The notes below the pieces were generated by a model, which was not told the origin of the DNA, ran no database searches, and saw only the letters and a list, made by a program, of their open reading frames with translations. Both the position numbers and the translations under genes were made by a program. A stretch of DNA of 64,000 nucleotides from an uncultured Eubacteriales bacterium (GTDB lineage: Bacteria > Bacillota > Clostridia > Oscillospirales > UBA644): assembly GCA_934454405.1 (NCBI GenBank), contig CAKSFN010000004.1:1-64000 (forward strand), written 5' to 3'. Shown here piece by piece: positions 1 to 7,665 of the stretch. Position 1 is the first letter of the stretch. Every line of letters begins with the position of its first letter.

Positions 1-283
1 ACGAAAAGAGAGAAAATAACCGAAAATAGCCTGTGTCGGGCGATAAGAGTCCGGACATCATCAGCCTTGGCGTACATGGGTACGTCGAGAGGTGAGATTC
101 GCCCGTAGCAAAAAAGGCGTATTAAAACCTTATTTTATGAAAAAACACAAAAATTGCTGTTTTGAGTCGTTTTGTTTATCTTTTAAGCCATTGCTTTTTT
201 TGTATTTTTCAGCCTTTTTTGCGGTCTGGGCTTTTTTTACATCCCCGTATAGAATTTTGTATTCTTATATGTTAGACTCCGTT

Positions 284-2158
284 TTATTCTTCTTTTTCCG
301 TTGAGTTTTTTCGTGCTTTTACTTTTGCCGCTATGACCGTCAGGTCGTCGCCGTCCGCAAGCCCCGAATTGACCGCAGTATCGATAAGTGCGGCGGCAAA
401 GCCGAGAGGATCGCTTTTTTCGGTGACGCATTTGCGCAGGATTTTCATACAGAAGTCTTCGCTTTCGCCGAAAAAGCCGTCTGAAACCATAACAAGAGTA
501 TCACCGTCGAACAGGGTGCAGGTAGAGGAGAAGGAATCGGGTTTTTCATCGGCTCCGAGAGGCAGAGAACGCCTTCCTACGCAATATACGTTGCCGTCAC
601 GGCAAATAAATGTCGGACAGGCATCGGATTTCAACAACTCGCACTGCGACGTGTCAAGATTTATAACAGAGAGGTCAAAGGAAATAACGGCATCTTCTTT
701 TCCTTTATATAAAGCGTCGTTTACCATATCCATAATATCCGTTTTGGGCACGCCGCGGCTTATCATGGTTCGAACCGTTGCGGAAATGCGTTTGCTTTGC
801 TCGGCGGCTGGTTCTCCCGTACCCATACCGTCAACTATACACAGCGCATATTTGTTTTTTCCGCAATCGAAACCGCAGTTTGTGTCTCCGCACTCGGTCT
901 GCCCGTCCTTACTGCGGCAAACGCGGACGACGTCGAGAAAAATCCCGTTTGCGGCAACTTGTCCGTCGGAGCGGAAGTTCCGAAGAAAAAGATCGATATT
1001 GGGACATATCCGCTCGAGAGAGTTTTCCGTCAAAGCTTCGGGAACGTCGCAATTCGCGCGAAGCATACCGAGAGAACGAACGGTGTCGTCATAGTTCTTT
1101 ACCCAGCAGAGAATTCTTTTTTTGCATTTTGAGCAGACGCGTTCCGCTATTTCGTCGTCGGCGCCGTTGCGGATACGCTTTTCAAGCGCCGTGGCAGCGG
1201 TGTATTTTCGAGGCTTAAAAACAAGCTTTCGCTTTCCGACGGAACGCTTCGGCAACAGCAAGGCGGCAAATCTGTCTTCGGTTTTTTGCGGAATTAGCCA
1301 CGAAACAACGCCTGCCGAGCCGATTGAAATCAACGTTCTGATAAGGTCGTGTTCTCCGCCGCCGTAAATATAAACAAGGACATTTGCAAGAGCGAAGCCG
1401 AGAAGAACGGCAAAATCGCTTACGGACAAAAGAATGCTTCCTGCAAGAGTCCCCACAACTATTACGCCCGCAAGCCAAATATCTTCGGGGTCGCGCAGGC
1501 ATAACACAAGAGCGACGGTCATTGCCGCGGTGGAAGAGAGAAAAATGCCGCCTCTGCGAAGCAAACGGCAAAGCAAAGCAACGGTCATTATAACTGCCGC
1601 GTGGCTTGTGACAACGCCCATTTGAAGCAATCCGACGCAGAAGACAGCCCAAGTCAGAACAAGGCTGAAAAACCGTATGTTTACGCCTACCGTCGGTTTT
1701 CCCGCGACGGTTTCAAACGCATTACACATATAATACGAAACTATACTTCCGAGCAGCCCTCCGAGAACAAAAAAGATATTTTCACGAACATCGTGACTTC
1801 CCGAAAAAAGTCCGAAAACACCGGAGACCATCATCGCCCATAACGAGCACATCACGCAGAGAACGCCGCTTTTGACATGTAAAACCGGTTTCAGCAGTTT
1901 TTTTGCGACGAATGCCACACAAACGGCAATAATGCACCTTGTTACGTCGCAGCCGGCAAAAATATGCCCGACGATGCAGCCGGCAAGAGTGAAAAAATTT
2001 CCGCTGACGGCGGCGGCAACGCCGAACGGCGCAAACGAGCCCGAAACGACGGCGTTTGAGAAGACAAAACCGACGATAAAGTTAAGAACCGACTTTGCAA
2101 GAAACGCGGGCAGGGTCTTGACCGAAAAAGGGAGCCTGTCCTTTATTCCTGTTTTCAT
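284..2158 (-). CDS. spoIIE: Stage II sporulation protein E (SpoIIE), PP2C-type phosphatase
   Basis: This is a 624-residue membrane-anchored serine phosphatase. In known sporeformers it dephosphorylates SpoIIAA to release SigF in the forespore and helps assemble the polar septum. Residues 1 to about 300 are a run of hydrophobic helices. A Cys-rich linker follows (CSKCKKRILCW, like the SpoIIE linker), then a PP2C domain from about 390 to 610 with the metal-binding signatures CIVDGMGTGEPA, VMVSDGF and DGDDLTVI. It is about 200 residues shorter than the 827-residue Bacillus protein, mainly in the region between the membrane part and the phosphatase. A GGAAGGATGTG ribosome site and a TATAAT box (2182-2187, minus strand) lie upstream. 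The identification is firm; the short linker is the oddity. Confidence 0.93.
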   Translation of the reverse strand: MKTGIKDRLPFSVKTLPAFLAKSVLNFIVGFVFSNAVVSGSFAPFGVAAAVSGNFFTLAGCIVGHIFAGCDVTRCIIAVCVAFVAKKLLKPVLHVKSGVLCVMCSLWAMMVSGVFGLFSGSHDVRENIFFVLGGLLGSIVSYYMCNAFETVAGKPTVGVNIRFFSLVLTWAVFCVGLLQMGVVTSHAAVIMTVALLCRLLRRGGIFLSSTAAMTVALVLCLRDPEDIWLAGVIVVGTLAGSILLSVSDFAVLLGFALANVLVYIYGGGEHDLIRTLISIGSAGVVSWLIPQKTEDRFAALLLPKRSVGKRKLVFKPRKYTAATALEKRIRNGADDEIAERVCSKCKKRILCWVKNYDDTVRSLGMLRANCDVPEALTENSLERICPNIDLFLRNFRSDGQVAANGIFLDVVRVCRSKDGQTECGDTNCGFDCGKNKYALCIVDGMGTGEPAAEQSKRISATVRTMISRGVPKTDIMDMVNDALYKGKEDAVISFDLSVINLDTSQCELLKSDACPTFICRDGNVYCVGRRSLPLGADEKPDSFSSTCTLFDGDTLVMVSDGFFGESEDFCMKILRKCVTEKSDPLGFAAALIDTAVNSGLADGDDLTVIAAKVKARKNSTEKEE

Positions 2159-2295
2159 AAAAACACATCCTTCCGAAAAGCATTATACTTTTTTCGGAGC
2201 AAAAAGAATGTTGAAGCGTAAGGAGCGAAAAATAAAAAACACGACGCAAAAGGGTTTAATCTGCCCGTATTCAGCCGTAAACGGGAACAAACGGC

Positions 2296-2335
2296 AAAAA
2301 AATCGAGCCGCGGGGAGGAGCGTCCCGCGACCCGA
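2296..2335 (-). terminator. Intrinsic terminator after the Cys-rich gene
   Basis: On the minus strand a 12-bp GC-rich stem (arms 2324-2335 and 2303-2314) is followed by seven T residues. It ends the transcript of the 2355-3236 gene and separates it from spoIIE, which has its own -10 box just beyond. Confidence 0.85.
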
Positions 2336-2354
2336 AAATCAAATATTGTTCACA

Positions 2355-3236
2355 TTATTGTCTGCAGCCGCAGTTACGGGTCATATTTTTCCGTTCGGCT
2401 TCTTCGCGTATCGCCGCAACGCCGGCCGGGGTCGAACATTCGCAGCCCTCGCCCGCATCCGTTATTCTCGGCGGAAAAAACTCGTCAACGGGAAAATCCA
2501 TTCTGTAAAACAGACTGCACGGGTCTTCTTCGCTCGGTCCCTGACATTCTTTTTCGGGGATACAGAAATCGTAGGACGGAACGAGAATCTGAACTTCTCT
2601 CATCAGGCGGACAATGGAGAAAAGTCCGAGAGAAACGTAAACTCTGTTGCCCGAGGTGTTGTCGCAAAGACATTCTTCAAAGCACCTGCAGATGCAGGAC
2701 GGAATTGCGGAAAGATCGGTTTCTCCGCAGCCGCAGCGCGTGCAGCTGTCAACAAGCTTGGCGGCAAGGGCGATGGGCTCGACAAGCTCGACTGTCGCTT
2801 TCGGTGCGTTTGTCTTTGAGCCGAGATCCGTATCGGGAGCGGACGGAACAAAAGAGGACGAATATGTTTTTACGTTGCCTTCGCTGCCGTAAAGAATAAC
2901 CTTTTTGTCAAAGGTGGAAAGCCCGTAGACCCTCTGCGGTCTTCCGACATTGGCGAAAACGTCAAGCCCTATACGGAAGAATATTTTGATATCGACGGTA
3001 TAAAACCCTCTGTTGAACGGCAGAGCCTCAACATCAATGTACGTCCAGAGAACCTCCGCTGTCATCGCCTTTACGTTGACGGCGCGGTCGATTATCTGCT
3101 GGTTTGCTTCGGAAACATAAACGCGGGCGTCGGTTATACAATCTCTGTCCTTGCAGCAGTCATATACCCTGTCAACGTTTATGCAAACACTTTCGCGCAG
3201 ATCTCTTCTTGCGCAGGCGGCATTTTTTTCAGCCAT
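2355..3236 (-). CDS. Cysteine-rich protein of unknown function
   Basis: The 293-residue product is not assigned to a named family. It is soluble, without a signal peptide or membrane helix. It is unusually rich in Cys, with a cluster around residues 185-215 (CTRCGCGE, CICRCFEECLCDN) and further pairs near both ends. The start at 3236 is chosen because GGAGG sits 8 bases upstream; the reading frame extends 18 codons further but lacks a ribosome site there. Such Cys clusters fit a metal-binding or disulphide-crosslinked structural protein. The neighbouring spoIIE makes a spore-coat role possible, but that is inference. The gene is monocistronic, with a terminator directly downstream. Confidence 0.75.
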   Translation of the reverse strand: MAEKNAACARRDLRESVCINVDRVYDCCKDRDCITDARVYVSEANQQIIDRAVNVKAMTAEVLWTYIDVEALPFNRGFYTVDIKIFFRIGLDVFANVGRPQRVYGLSTFDKKVILYGSEGNVKTYSSSFVPSAPDTDLGSKTNAPKATVELVEPIALAAKLVDSCTRCGCGETDLSAIPSCICRCFEECLCDNTSGNRVYVSLGLFSIVRLMREVQILVPSYDFCIPEKECQGPSEEDPCSLFYRMDFPVDEFFPPRITDAGEGCECSTPAGVAAIREEAERKNMTRNCGCRQ

Positions 3237-3345
3237 AAGTTCAACCTCCAAAAAAAATCGTTTGACATAAAAATTTATGTTCAGTATCATTGTATGTAAA
3301 AGAGAGAATAATGTGTTAAATAAATGTAAAATCGAGGGTTTTCTA

Positions 3346-3374
3346 TTGACAAGACGCGATTTTTATGGTATCAT
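3346..3374 (+). promoter_or_regulatory. SigA-type promoter for the ylxM-ffh operon
   Basis: TTGACA (3346-3351) and TATCAT (3369-3374) are separated by exactly 17 bases, 45 bases ahead of ylxM. It is the only good promoter before the six-gene run ylxM to trmD. Confidence 0.8.
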
Positions 3375-3419
3375 AGCCGCTGTAAAGGTAAAATCATTTA
3401 CAGGGAAAGCGAAAATACC

Positions 3420-3788
3420 ATGTCGGATATTGATATTTCGTCTGAAAAAGAGCGGTTCCGCATAATGCTTATGCTTGACTGTTACGGTTCTCTGTTGACC
3501 GAGAAGCAAAGAAATACGCTGGAGCTTTATTTTCAGGAAGACCTGTCTCTTTCGGAAATTTCCGAATTAAAAAGCATTTCGAGGCAGGGCGTTCGCGAAA
3601 ATCTGTGGCAAGGCATACGGACACTTGTCGAATATGAAAAAAAACTCGGCACGGTCGAAAAAACGGAGCGGCTCAAAGCGCGGCTCAAAAAATTTATGGA
3701 AGAAGAAGATCTTTCCGACGCCGCGAAAAAGAGGCTCGGAGAAATAGCTGATCAACCGTTATACACGGAGGAAGAAAATGGCATTTGA
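3420..3788 (+). CDS. ylxM: YlxM/UPF0122 family HTH protein
   Basis: This 122-residue protein carries a sigma-70 region 4-like helix-turn-helix at residues 25-70 (LTEKQRNTLELYFQEDLSLSEI and the following SRQGVRENL). It matches the YlxM/p13 family, which is encoded next to ffh in Firmicutes and has been reported to associate with the SRP system in some streptococci. The stop codon lies inside the ffh gene (11-base overlap), so the two are translationally coupled. It is the first gene of the operon, downstream of the promoter at 3346. Family assignment is firm; its exact role here is inferred from context. Confidence 0.9.
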   Translation: MSDIDISSEKERFRIMLMLDCYGSLLTEKQRNTLELYFQEDLSLSEISELKSISRQGVRENLWQGIRTLVEYEKKLGTVEKTERLKARLKKFMEEEDLSDAAKKRLGEIADQPLYTEEENGI

Positions 3789-5109
3789 CAGCCTTTCCGA
3801 AAAGCTCGGAAGCATATTCAAAAACCTGCGCTCCAAAGGCAAGCTGACAGAGGACGACGTTAAAAAGGTTATGCGCGAAATCAAGCTTGCGCTGCTTGCC
3901 GCCGACGTTAACTATATGGTCGTTAAGGACTTCATAGCGGCGGTCAGCGAAAAAGCGACGGGAACGGAGGTTCTCGAAAGCCTTACGCCCGCGCAGCAGG
4001 TTATTAAAATAGTAAACGCGGAACTGACCGAGTTTATGGGCTCGAAAAACGACAAAATTAAATTTGCGTCAAAGGGTCCGACGGTCGTTATGCTCTGCGG
4101 TCTTCAGGGCGCCGGCAAAACAACGCATTGCGCAAAACTCGCTCTTTATTTCAAGAATTTGGGCAGGCGACCCCTGCTCGTCGCCTGCGACATTTACAGA
4201 CCCGCGGCGATATTGCAGTTACAGGTTCTCGGCGAAAAACTCGGCATACCCGTTTTTACTCAGCCTGAGGGAACAAATCCCGTGGATATAGCAAAAAGAG
4301 CGGTCGCTCACGCAAAAGACCACGGCAACGACATTGTTTTTCTCGACACGGCGGGACGCCTTCACATCGACGAGGTTCTTATGGGCGAGCTGCGGAACAT
4401 CAAAGCCGCGGTCGAACCGAATGAGATTCTGCTGACGGTTGACGCAATGACCGGTCAGGACGCGGTGACGGTGGCGAAGAGTTTTGACGAGGCGCTTGAC
4501 ATAACGGGCGTTATTCTGACAAAAACCGACGGCGACACGCGCGGCGGCGCGGCGCTTTCCGTAAAACACGTCACGGGCAAGCCTATCAAATTTATGGGCA
4601 CGGGCGAAAAAGCGGGCGACCTTGAACCTTTCCACCCTGACAGAATGGCGTCGAGGATTCTCGGAATGGGCGATATGCTTTCTCTTATTGAAAAAGCCGA
4701 GCAGGCGTTCGACGAGAAAAAGGCGGAAGAGCTTCAGGAGAAAATGCTCAAAAACAAGTTCGATCTGAACGATTATCTCGAAAATATGCAGCAGCTCAAG
4801 AATATGGGACCGATCGACAAATTGCTCGGTATGCTGCCGGGTGTGGATCAGTCCAAACTCAAGGATGTTGATATTGACGAGAAGCAGATTGCGCACGTCG
4901 AGGCTATCATATATTCGATGACGACAAAGGAAAGAACCCGTCCCGAAATCCTGAACGCTTCGAGAAAACGCAGAATAGCCGCAGGAAGCGGCCGTTCGGT
5001 CGAAGAAATAAACAAACTTCTCAAAGGATTTGAACAGGCAAAGGAAATGATGAAGCGTTTCGGCGGAAAAAATCCGATGATGCGCAAAAAGAAAAAGAAG
5101 AAAAAATAA
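3778..5109 (+). CDS. ffh: Signal recognition particle protein Ffh
   Basis: Ffh is the SRP54-type GTPase that binds SRP RNA and delivers ribosomes making membrane proteins to FtsY. The 443 residues show the N-terminal helical domain, the G domain with G1 GLQGAGKTT, DTAGRLHID (G3) and TKTDGD (G4), and the Met-rich M domain from about residue 300, with a Lys-rich tail. Length is normal for the family. GGAGG precedes the ATG and lies inside the end of ylxM. It is followed by rpsP, khpA, rimM and trmD, the usual Firmicutes order. Confidence 0.98.
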   Translation: MAFDSLSEKLGSIFKNLRSKGKLTEDDVKKVMREIKLALLAADVNYMVVKDFIAAVSEKATGTEVLESLTPAQQVIKIVNAELTEFMGSKNDKIKFASKGPTVVMLCGLQGAGKTTHCAKLALYFKNLGRRPLLVACDIYRPAAILQLQVLGEKLGIPVFTQPEGTNPVDIAKRAVAHAKDHGNDIVFLDTAGRLHIDEVLMGELRNIKAAVEPNEILLTVDAMTGQDAVTVAKSFDEALDITGVILTKTDGDTRGGAALSVKHVTGKPIKFMGTGEKAGDLEPFHPDRMASRILGMGDMLSLIEKAEQAFDEKKAEELQEKMLKNKFDLNDYLENMQQLKNMGPIDKLLGMLPGVDQSKLKDVDIDEKQIAHVEAIIYSMTTKERTRPEILNASRKRRIAAGSGRSVEEINKLLKGFEQAKEMMKRFGGKNPMMRKKKKKKK

Positions 5110-5177
5110 AGATATCTACCGCAAAACGGATGATATATAAATCAGAATACGAAACACTTAGAGAGGAGTGAACAATA

Positions 5178-5417
5178 ATGGTAAAAATCAGACTTCGCAG
5201 AATGGGCGCACACAAGAATCCGTACTACCGTATAGTCGTTGCGGACTCCCGCTATCCCAGAGACGGCAGATTTATTGAGGAAATCGGGACTTATGACCCC
5301 AAGACCGAGCCTTCGACAGTTGTCATCGACGCGGAAAAGGCTTCCGAGTGGCTTAAAAAGGGCGCTCAGCCGACCGACACCGTAAAGGTCATCCTTAAAA
5401 AGAATAATATTCTTTAA
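5178..5417 (+). CDS. rpsP: 30S ribosomal protein S16
   Basis: This 79-residue protein begins with the canonical S16 sequence MVKIRLRRMGAHKNPYYRIV and has the expected length. It binds 16S rRNA during assembly of the 30S subunit. A strong ribosome site (GAGAGGAGTG) lies 7 bases before the ATG. The gene is third in the ylxM-ffh operon and is followed 20 bases later by khpA. Confidence 0.98.
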   Translation: MVKIRLRRMGAHKNPYYRIVVADSRYPRDGRFIEEIGTYDPKTEPSTVVIDAEKASEWLKKGAQPTDTVKVILKKNNIL

Positions 5418-5437
5418 TCGGAAAGGAATTCGGCGGC

Positions 5438-5668
5438 ATGGAAGAATTAATTCTTTACATCGTGAAAAATATCGTGTCCAAGCCCGATGAAGTGACCGTT
5501 GAAGAAGGCGGAACACGCGAGGGCGCGACCGTTTACAACCTGAAAGTCGCCGACGAGGACAAGGGCTTCGTTATCGGCAGGCAGGGACGCGTCGCAAAAG
5601 CGCTCAGAGCCATCGTCAAGGCGGCAGCCGCGAAAGACGGACAGCGCATAAACATCGATATTATCTGA
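5438..5668 (+). CDS. khpA: KH-domain RNA-binding protein KhpA
   Basis: This 76-residue single KH-domain protein contains the nucleic-acid-binding loop GFVIGRQGRVAKALR (GxxG type). KhpA, usually with its partner KhpB/Jag, is a small RNA chaperone linked to cell-size control in Firmicutes. It sits between rpsP and rimM as in most Clostridia. The distance to rimM (121 bases) is longer than elsewhere in the operon and holds a hairpin. Confidence 0.95.
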   Translation: MEELILYIVKNIVSKPDEVTVEEGGTREGATVYNLKVADEDKGFVIGRQGRVAKALRAIVKAAAAKDGQRINIDII

Positions 5669-5727
5669 CGGGAACAAAACGCAGAAAGCGCCGTTCTCCA
5701 CAGGATTGTAAAGCACGAAAACAGAGG

Positions 5728-5776
5728 GCGCACGGCGGTTTTTTGTCTCAAAACGAGACCCGCGGTGCGCTTTTTT
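5728..5776 (+). terminator. Terminator-like hairpin between khpA and rimM
   Basis: GCGCAC (5728-5733) pairs with GTGCGC (5765-5770). An inner GTCTC/GAGAC stem closes an AAAAC loop, and six T residues follow. It probably attenuates rather than ends the operon, because no separate promoter for rimM is visible. Confidence 0.6.
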
Positions 5777-5789
5777 CAAAGGAGACAGT

Positions 5790-6287
5790 ATGGAACTTAT
5801 TCAAACGGGCAAAATCGTCAACACCCACGGTATTCACGGGGAGTTGAAGGTTATCTCGTGGGCAAGAAACCCCGAAGATTTGCTCGGAATAAAGATTTTT
5901 TATATAGACGAAAAGCCTTACGAGGTCGAAAAAGCGCGGATTCATAAAGGTTCCGTGCTTCTCAAGCTTTGCGAAATAACAAATATGGACGATGCCGTTG
6001 CGCTGAAAAACAGGATTCTTTACGCAAATAAGGAGGACTTCGAGCTTGAAGATACGGAGTTCTTTATCGAGGATCTTATCGGAATCCGAGTCGAGGACGC
6101 GGATACGGCGCAGGATTACGGCAGGATAAAAGACGTTTTGCAGACAGGCGCAAACGATGTTTACGAAATTGTTGACGCGGAGGGAAAAACAAGACTTGTT
6201 CCCGCAATCAGAGATTGCGTTGTAAGCACGGATCTGAAAACAAAAACAATGAAAATCCGCCCGCTTCCGGGTCTGTTTGATATATGA
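5790..6287 (+). CDS. rimM: Ribosome maturation factor RimM
   Basis: RimM (165 residues) binds S19 and helps mature the 30S head. The N-terminal beta-barrel starts IQTGKIVNTHGIHGELKV, the hallmark of the family, and a PRC-barrel domain follows (residues about 95-165, with IGIRVEDADT and GANDVYEIV). Length is typical. An AAGGAG site precedes the ATG. Its stop codon lies two bases before the ATG of trmD, consistent with coupled translation. Confidence 0.97.
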   Translation: MELIQTGKIVNTHGIHGELKVISWARNPEDLLGIKIFYIDEKPYEVEKARIHKGSVLLKLCEITNMDDAVALKNRILYANKEDFELEDTEFFIEDLIGIRVEDADTAQDYGRIKDVLQTGANDVYEIVDAEGKTRLVPAIRDCVVSTDLKTKTMKIRPLPGLFDI

Positions 6288-6288
6288 T

Positions 6289-7515
6289 ATGGTTTTTAAC
6301 ATAATGACTATCTTCCCTGCCGAGGTCGACGCGTTTTTGAGTTCGAGCATTATCGGCAGGGCAAGAAAAAAAGGCGTTATAGAGGTCAACTGCTACGATA
6401 TAAGAAAATACACGCTCGACAAGCACAACAGAGTTGATGATTACGCATACGGCGGCGGTCAGGGCATGCTGATGCAGGCGGAACCGATATGCAGATGCTT
6501 TGACGCCGTAAAAGAAAAATACCCGACGACGCATACCGTATATATGTCGCCGAAAGGCAAAAAGCTGACGCAGTCAATGGCAAAAAGATTGCTGAAACAC
6601 GATTCCCTTACCATTCTCTGCGGACATTACGAGGGCGTTGACCAAAGAGCGATAGACCTTATCGCGGACGAGGAAATTTCCGTCGGAGACTATGTTTTAA
6701 CAGGCGGGGAATTGCCCGCAATGATATTGACAGACACCGTTGCACGCATGGTCAAAGGAGTTTTGTCGGACGATGTTTGTTTTGAAGACGAATCCATATA
6801 CGGAGGACTTCTCGAATATCCGCAGTACACAAGACCTCCCGTTTTTCGGGGGCTTGAAGTTCCCGAGGTTTTAACGAGCGGAAACACCGCGAAAATCGAA
6901 GAATGGAAATTGAAACAATCCTTGAAAATAACGCGGGAAAAAAGAAAAGATCTATATGCAAAATACGTGAGAAAGAAGGTTCGAACAATGAAATATCTAA
7001 ATAAAAGTATGTCGGAAAAAATGCTCGGAAAAGTTTACGGACTTATGCAGAAATCTTTTCCCAAAGACGAGCTGCGAACTTTTGAAGATCAAAAAAGGCT
7101 GTTTTCTCTTCCCTGCTTCGATATGGCTGTTTTAGAGAATTTTACGGATGTTATCGGTTTTATCAGCGTTTGGGACCTTGACGGCTTCAACTATGTCGAG
7201 CATCTCGCCGTGAGCGCAAAGCACCGCGGGCTCGGTTACGGAAGCAAGATACTGAAAGACTACATGAAAGAGCACCCTGCGGAAAGATACGTTCTTGAAG
7301 TCGAACCTCCGAAAGACGAGATTTCAAAAAAACGCGTGGCTTTTTACGAGAAGCTCGGCTTTACATTCAATGATTACGAATATATCCAGCCGGCGCTTTC
7401 GGGAAAGGAAATCGAACTTCGCATAATGGCAACAGGCGGCGCGCTTTCCGAAGAAGAGTTTGAAAGCCTGAAAAAGATGCTTTACGGTATCGTTTATAAA
7501 AAAGCCGTCGATTGA
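6289..7515 (+). CDS. trmD: tRNA (guanosine-37-N1)-methyltransferase TrmD fused to a GNAT acetyltransferase
   Basis: Residues 1 to about 233 are a full TrmD, which methylates G37 of tRNAs reading CNN codons. They show the SPOUT trefoil-knot motifs GGGQGMLMQAEPI, LCGHYEGVDQR and SVGDYVLTGGELPA. The frame continues without a stop into about 175 residues of a GNAT N-acetyltransferase (acetyl-CoA loop HRGLGYGSKIL near the middle). Normal TrmD ends at about 240 residues. The first GNAT-like Met, at 6988, has its own AGAAAGAAGG ribosome site 8 bases upstream, so free GNAT may also be made. The start at 6289 gives the usual TrmD N-terminus. The expected next gene, rplS, is absent; a terminator follows. 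Confidence 0.92.
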   Translation: MVFNIMTIFPAEVDAFLSSSIIGRARKKGVIEVNCYDIRKYTLDKHNRVDDYAYGGGQGMLMQAEPICRCFDAVKEKYPTTHTVYMSPKGKKLTQSMAKRLLKHDSLTILCGHYEGVDQRAIDLIADEEISVGDYVLTGGELPAMILTDTVARMVKGVLSDDVCFEDESIYGGLLEYPQYTRPPVFRGLEVPEVLTSGNTAKIEEWKLKQSLKITREKRKDLYAKYVRKKVRTMKYLNKSMSEKMLGKVYGLMQKSFPKDELRTFEDQKRLFSLPCFDMAVLENFTDVIGFISVWDLDGFNYVEHLAVSAKHRGLGYGSKILKDYMKEHPAERYVLEVEPPKDEISKKRVAFYEKLGFTFNDYEYIQPALSGKEIELRIMATGGALSEEEFESLKKMLYGIVYKKAVD

Positions 7516-7525
7516 CGGCTTTTTT
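7498..7525 (+). terminator. Intrinsic terminator of the ffh-trmD operon
   Basis: A stem with arms 7499-7509 and 7514-7524 closes a GATT loop. The stop codon of the trmD fusion lies within it, and a T tract ends it. Confidence 0.9.
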
Positions 7526-7606
7526 ATATGTCGAAAACATAAAACCTCGAACGAAAGCGTTTTCGGCGAAAATAAAAAGATTTCTTCCTGTAATTCAGGA
7601 ACGCCG

Positions 7607-7635
7607 TTGACTTTTCCCGAAAGATAATGTATAAT
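7607..7635 (+). promoter_or_regulatory. SigA-type promoter of the GH123-like gene
   Basis: TTGACT (7607-7612) and a perfect TATAAT (7630-7635) are separated by 17 bases, about 30 bases before the start codon of the secreted hydrolase. Confidence 0.85.
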
Positions 7636-7665
7636 GTATATATAACAGTTAAACGGAGGTTTATG

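Noticed and set aside
1..110. Possible gene fragments at the left edge: a plus-strand frame ending at 110, or a minus-strand start at 77 that could be tilS after spoIIE
   Set aside because: Neither has a ribosome site or a recognisable motif in the few codons visible, and codon use does not decide between them. The remaining bases up to 283 are AT-rich with nothing I can support.
4219..4896. Long minus-strand frames across ffh, glgP, glgA and queA (up to about 525 codons)
   Set aside because: They mirror strongly coding genes on the other strand, lack ribosome sites and carry no family motif; they come from biased third positions.
5728..5776. Relation of the GTCTCAAAA hairpin here to the repeats at 37774
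   Set aside because: Only the short GTCTC/GAGAC core is shared, and it belongs to an ordinary terminator-like stem.
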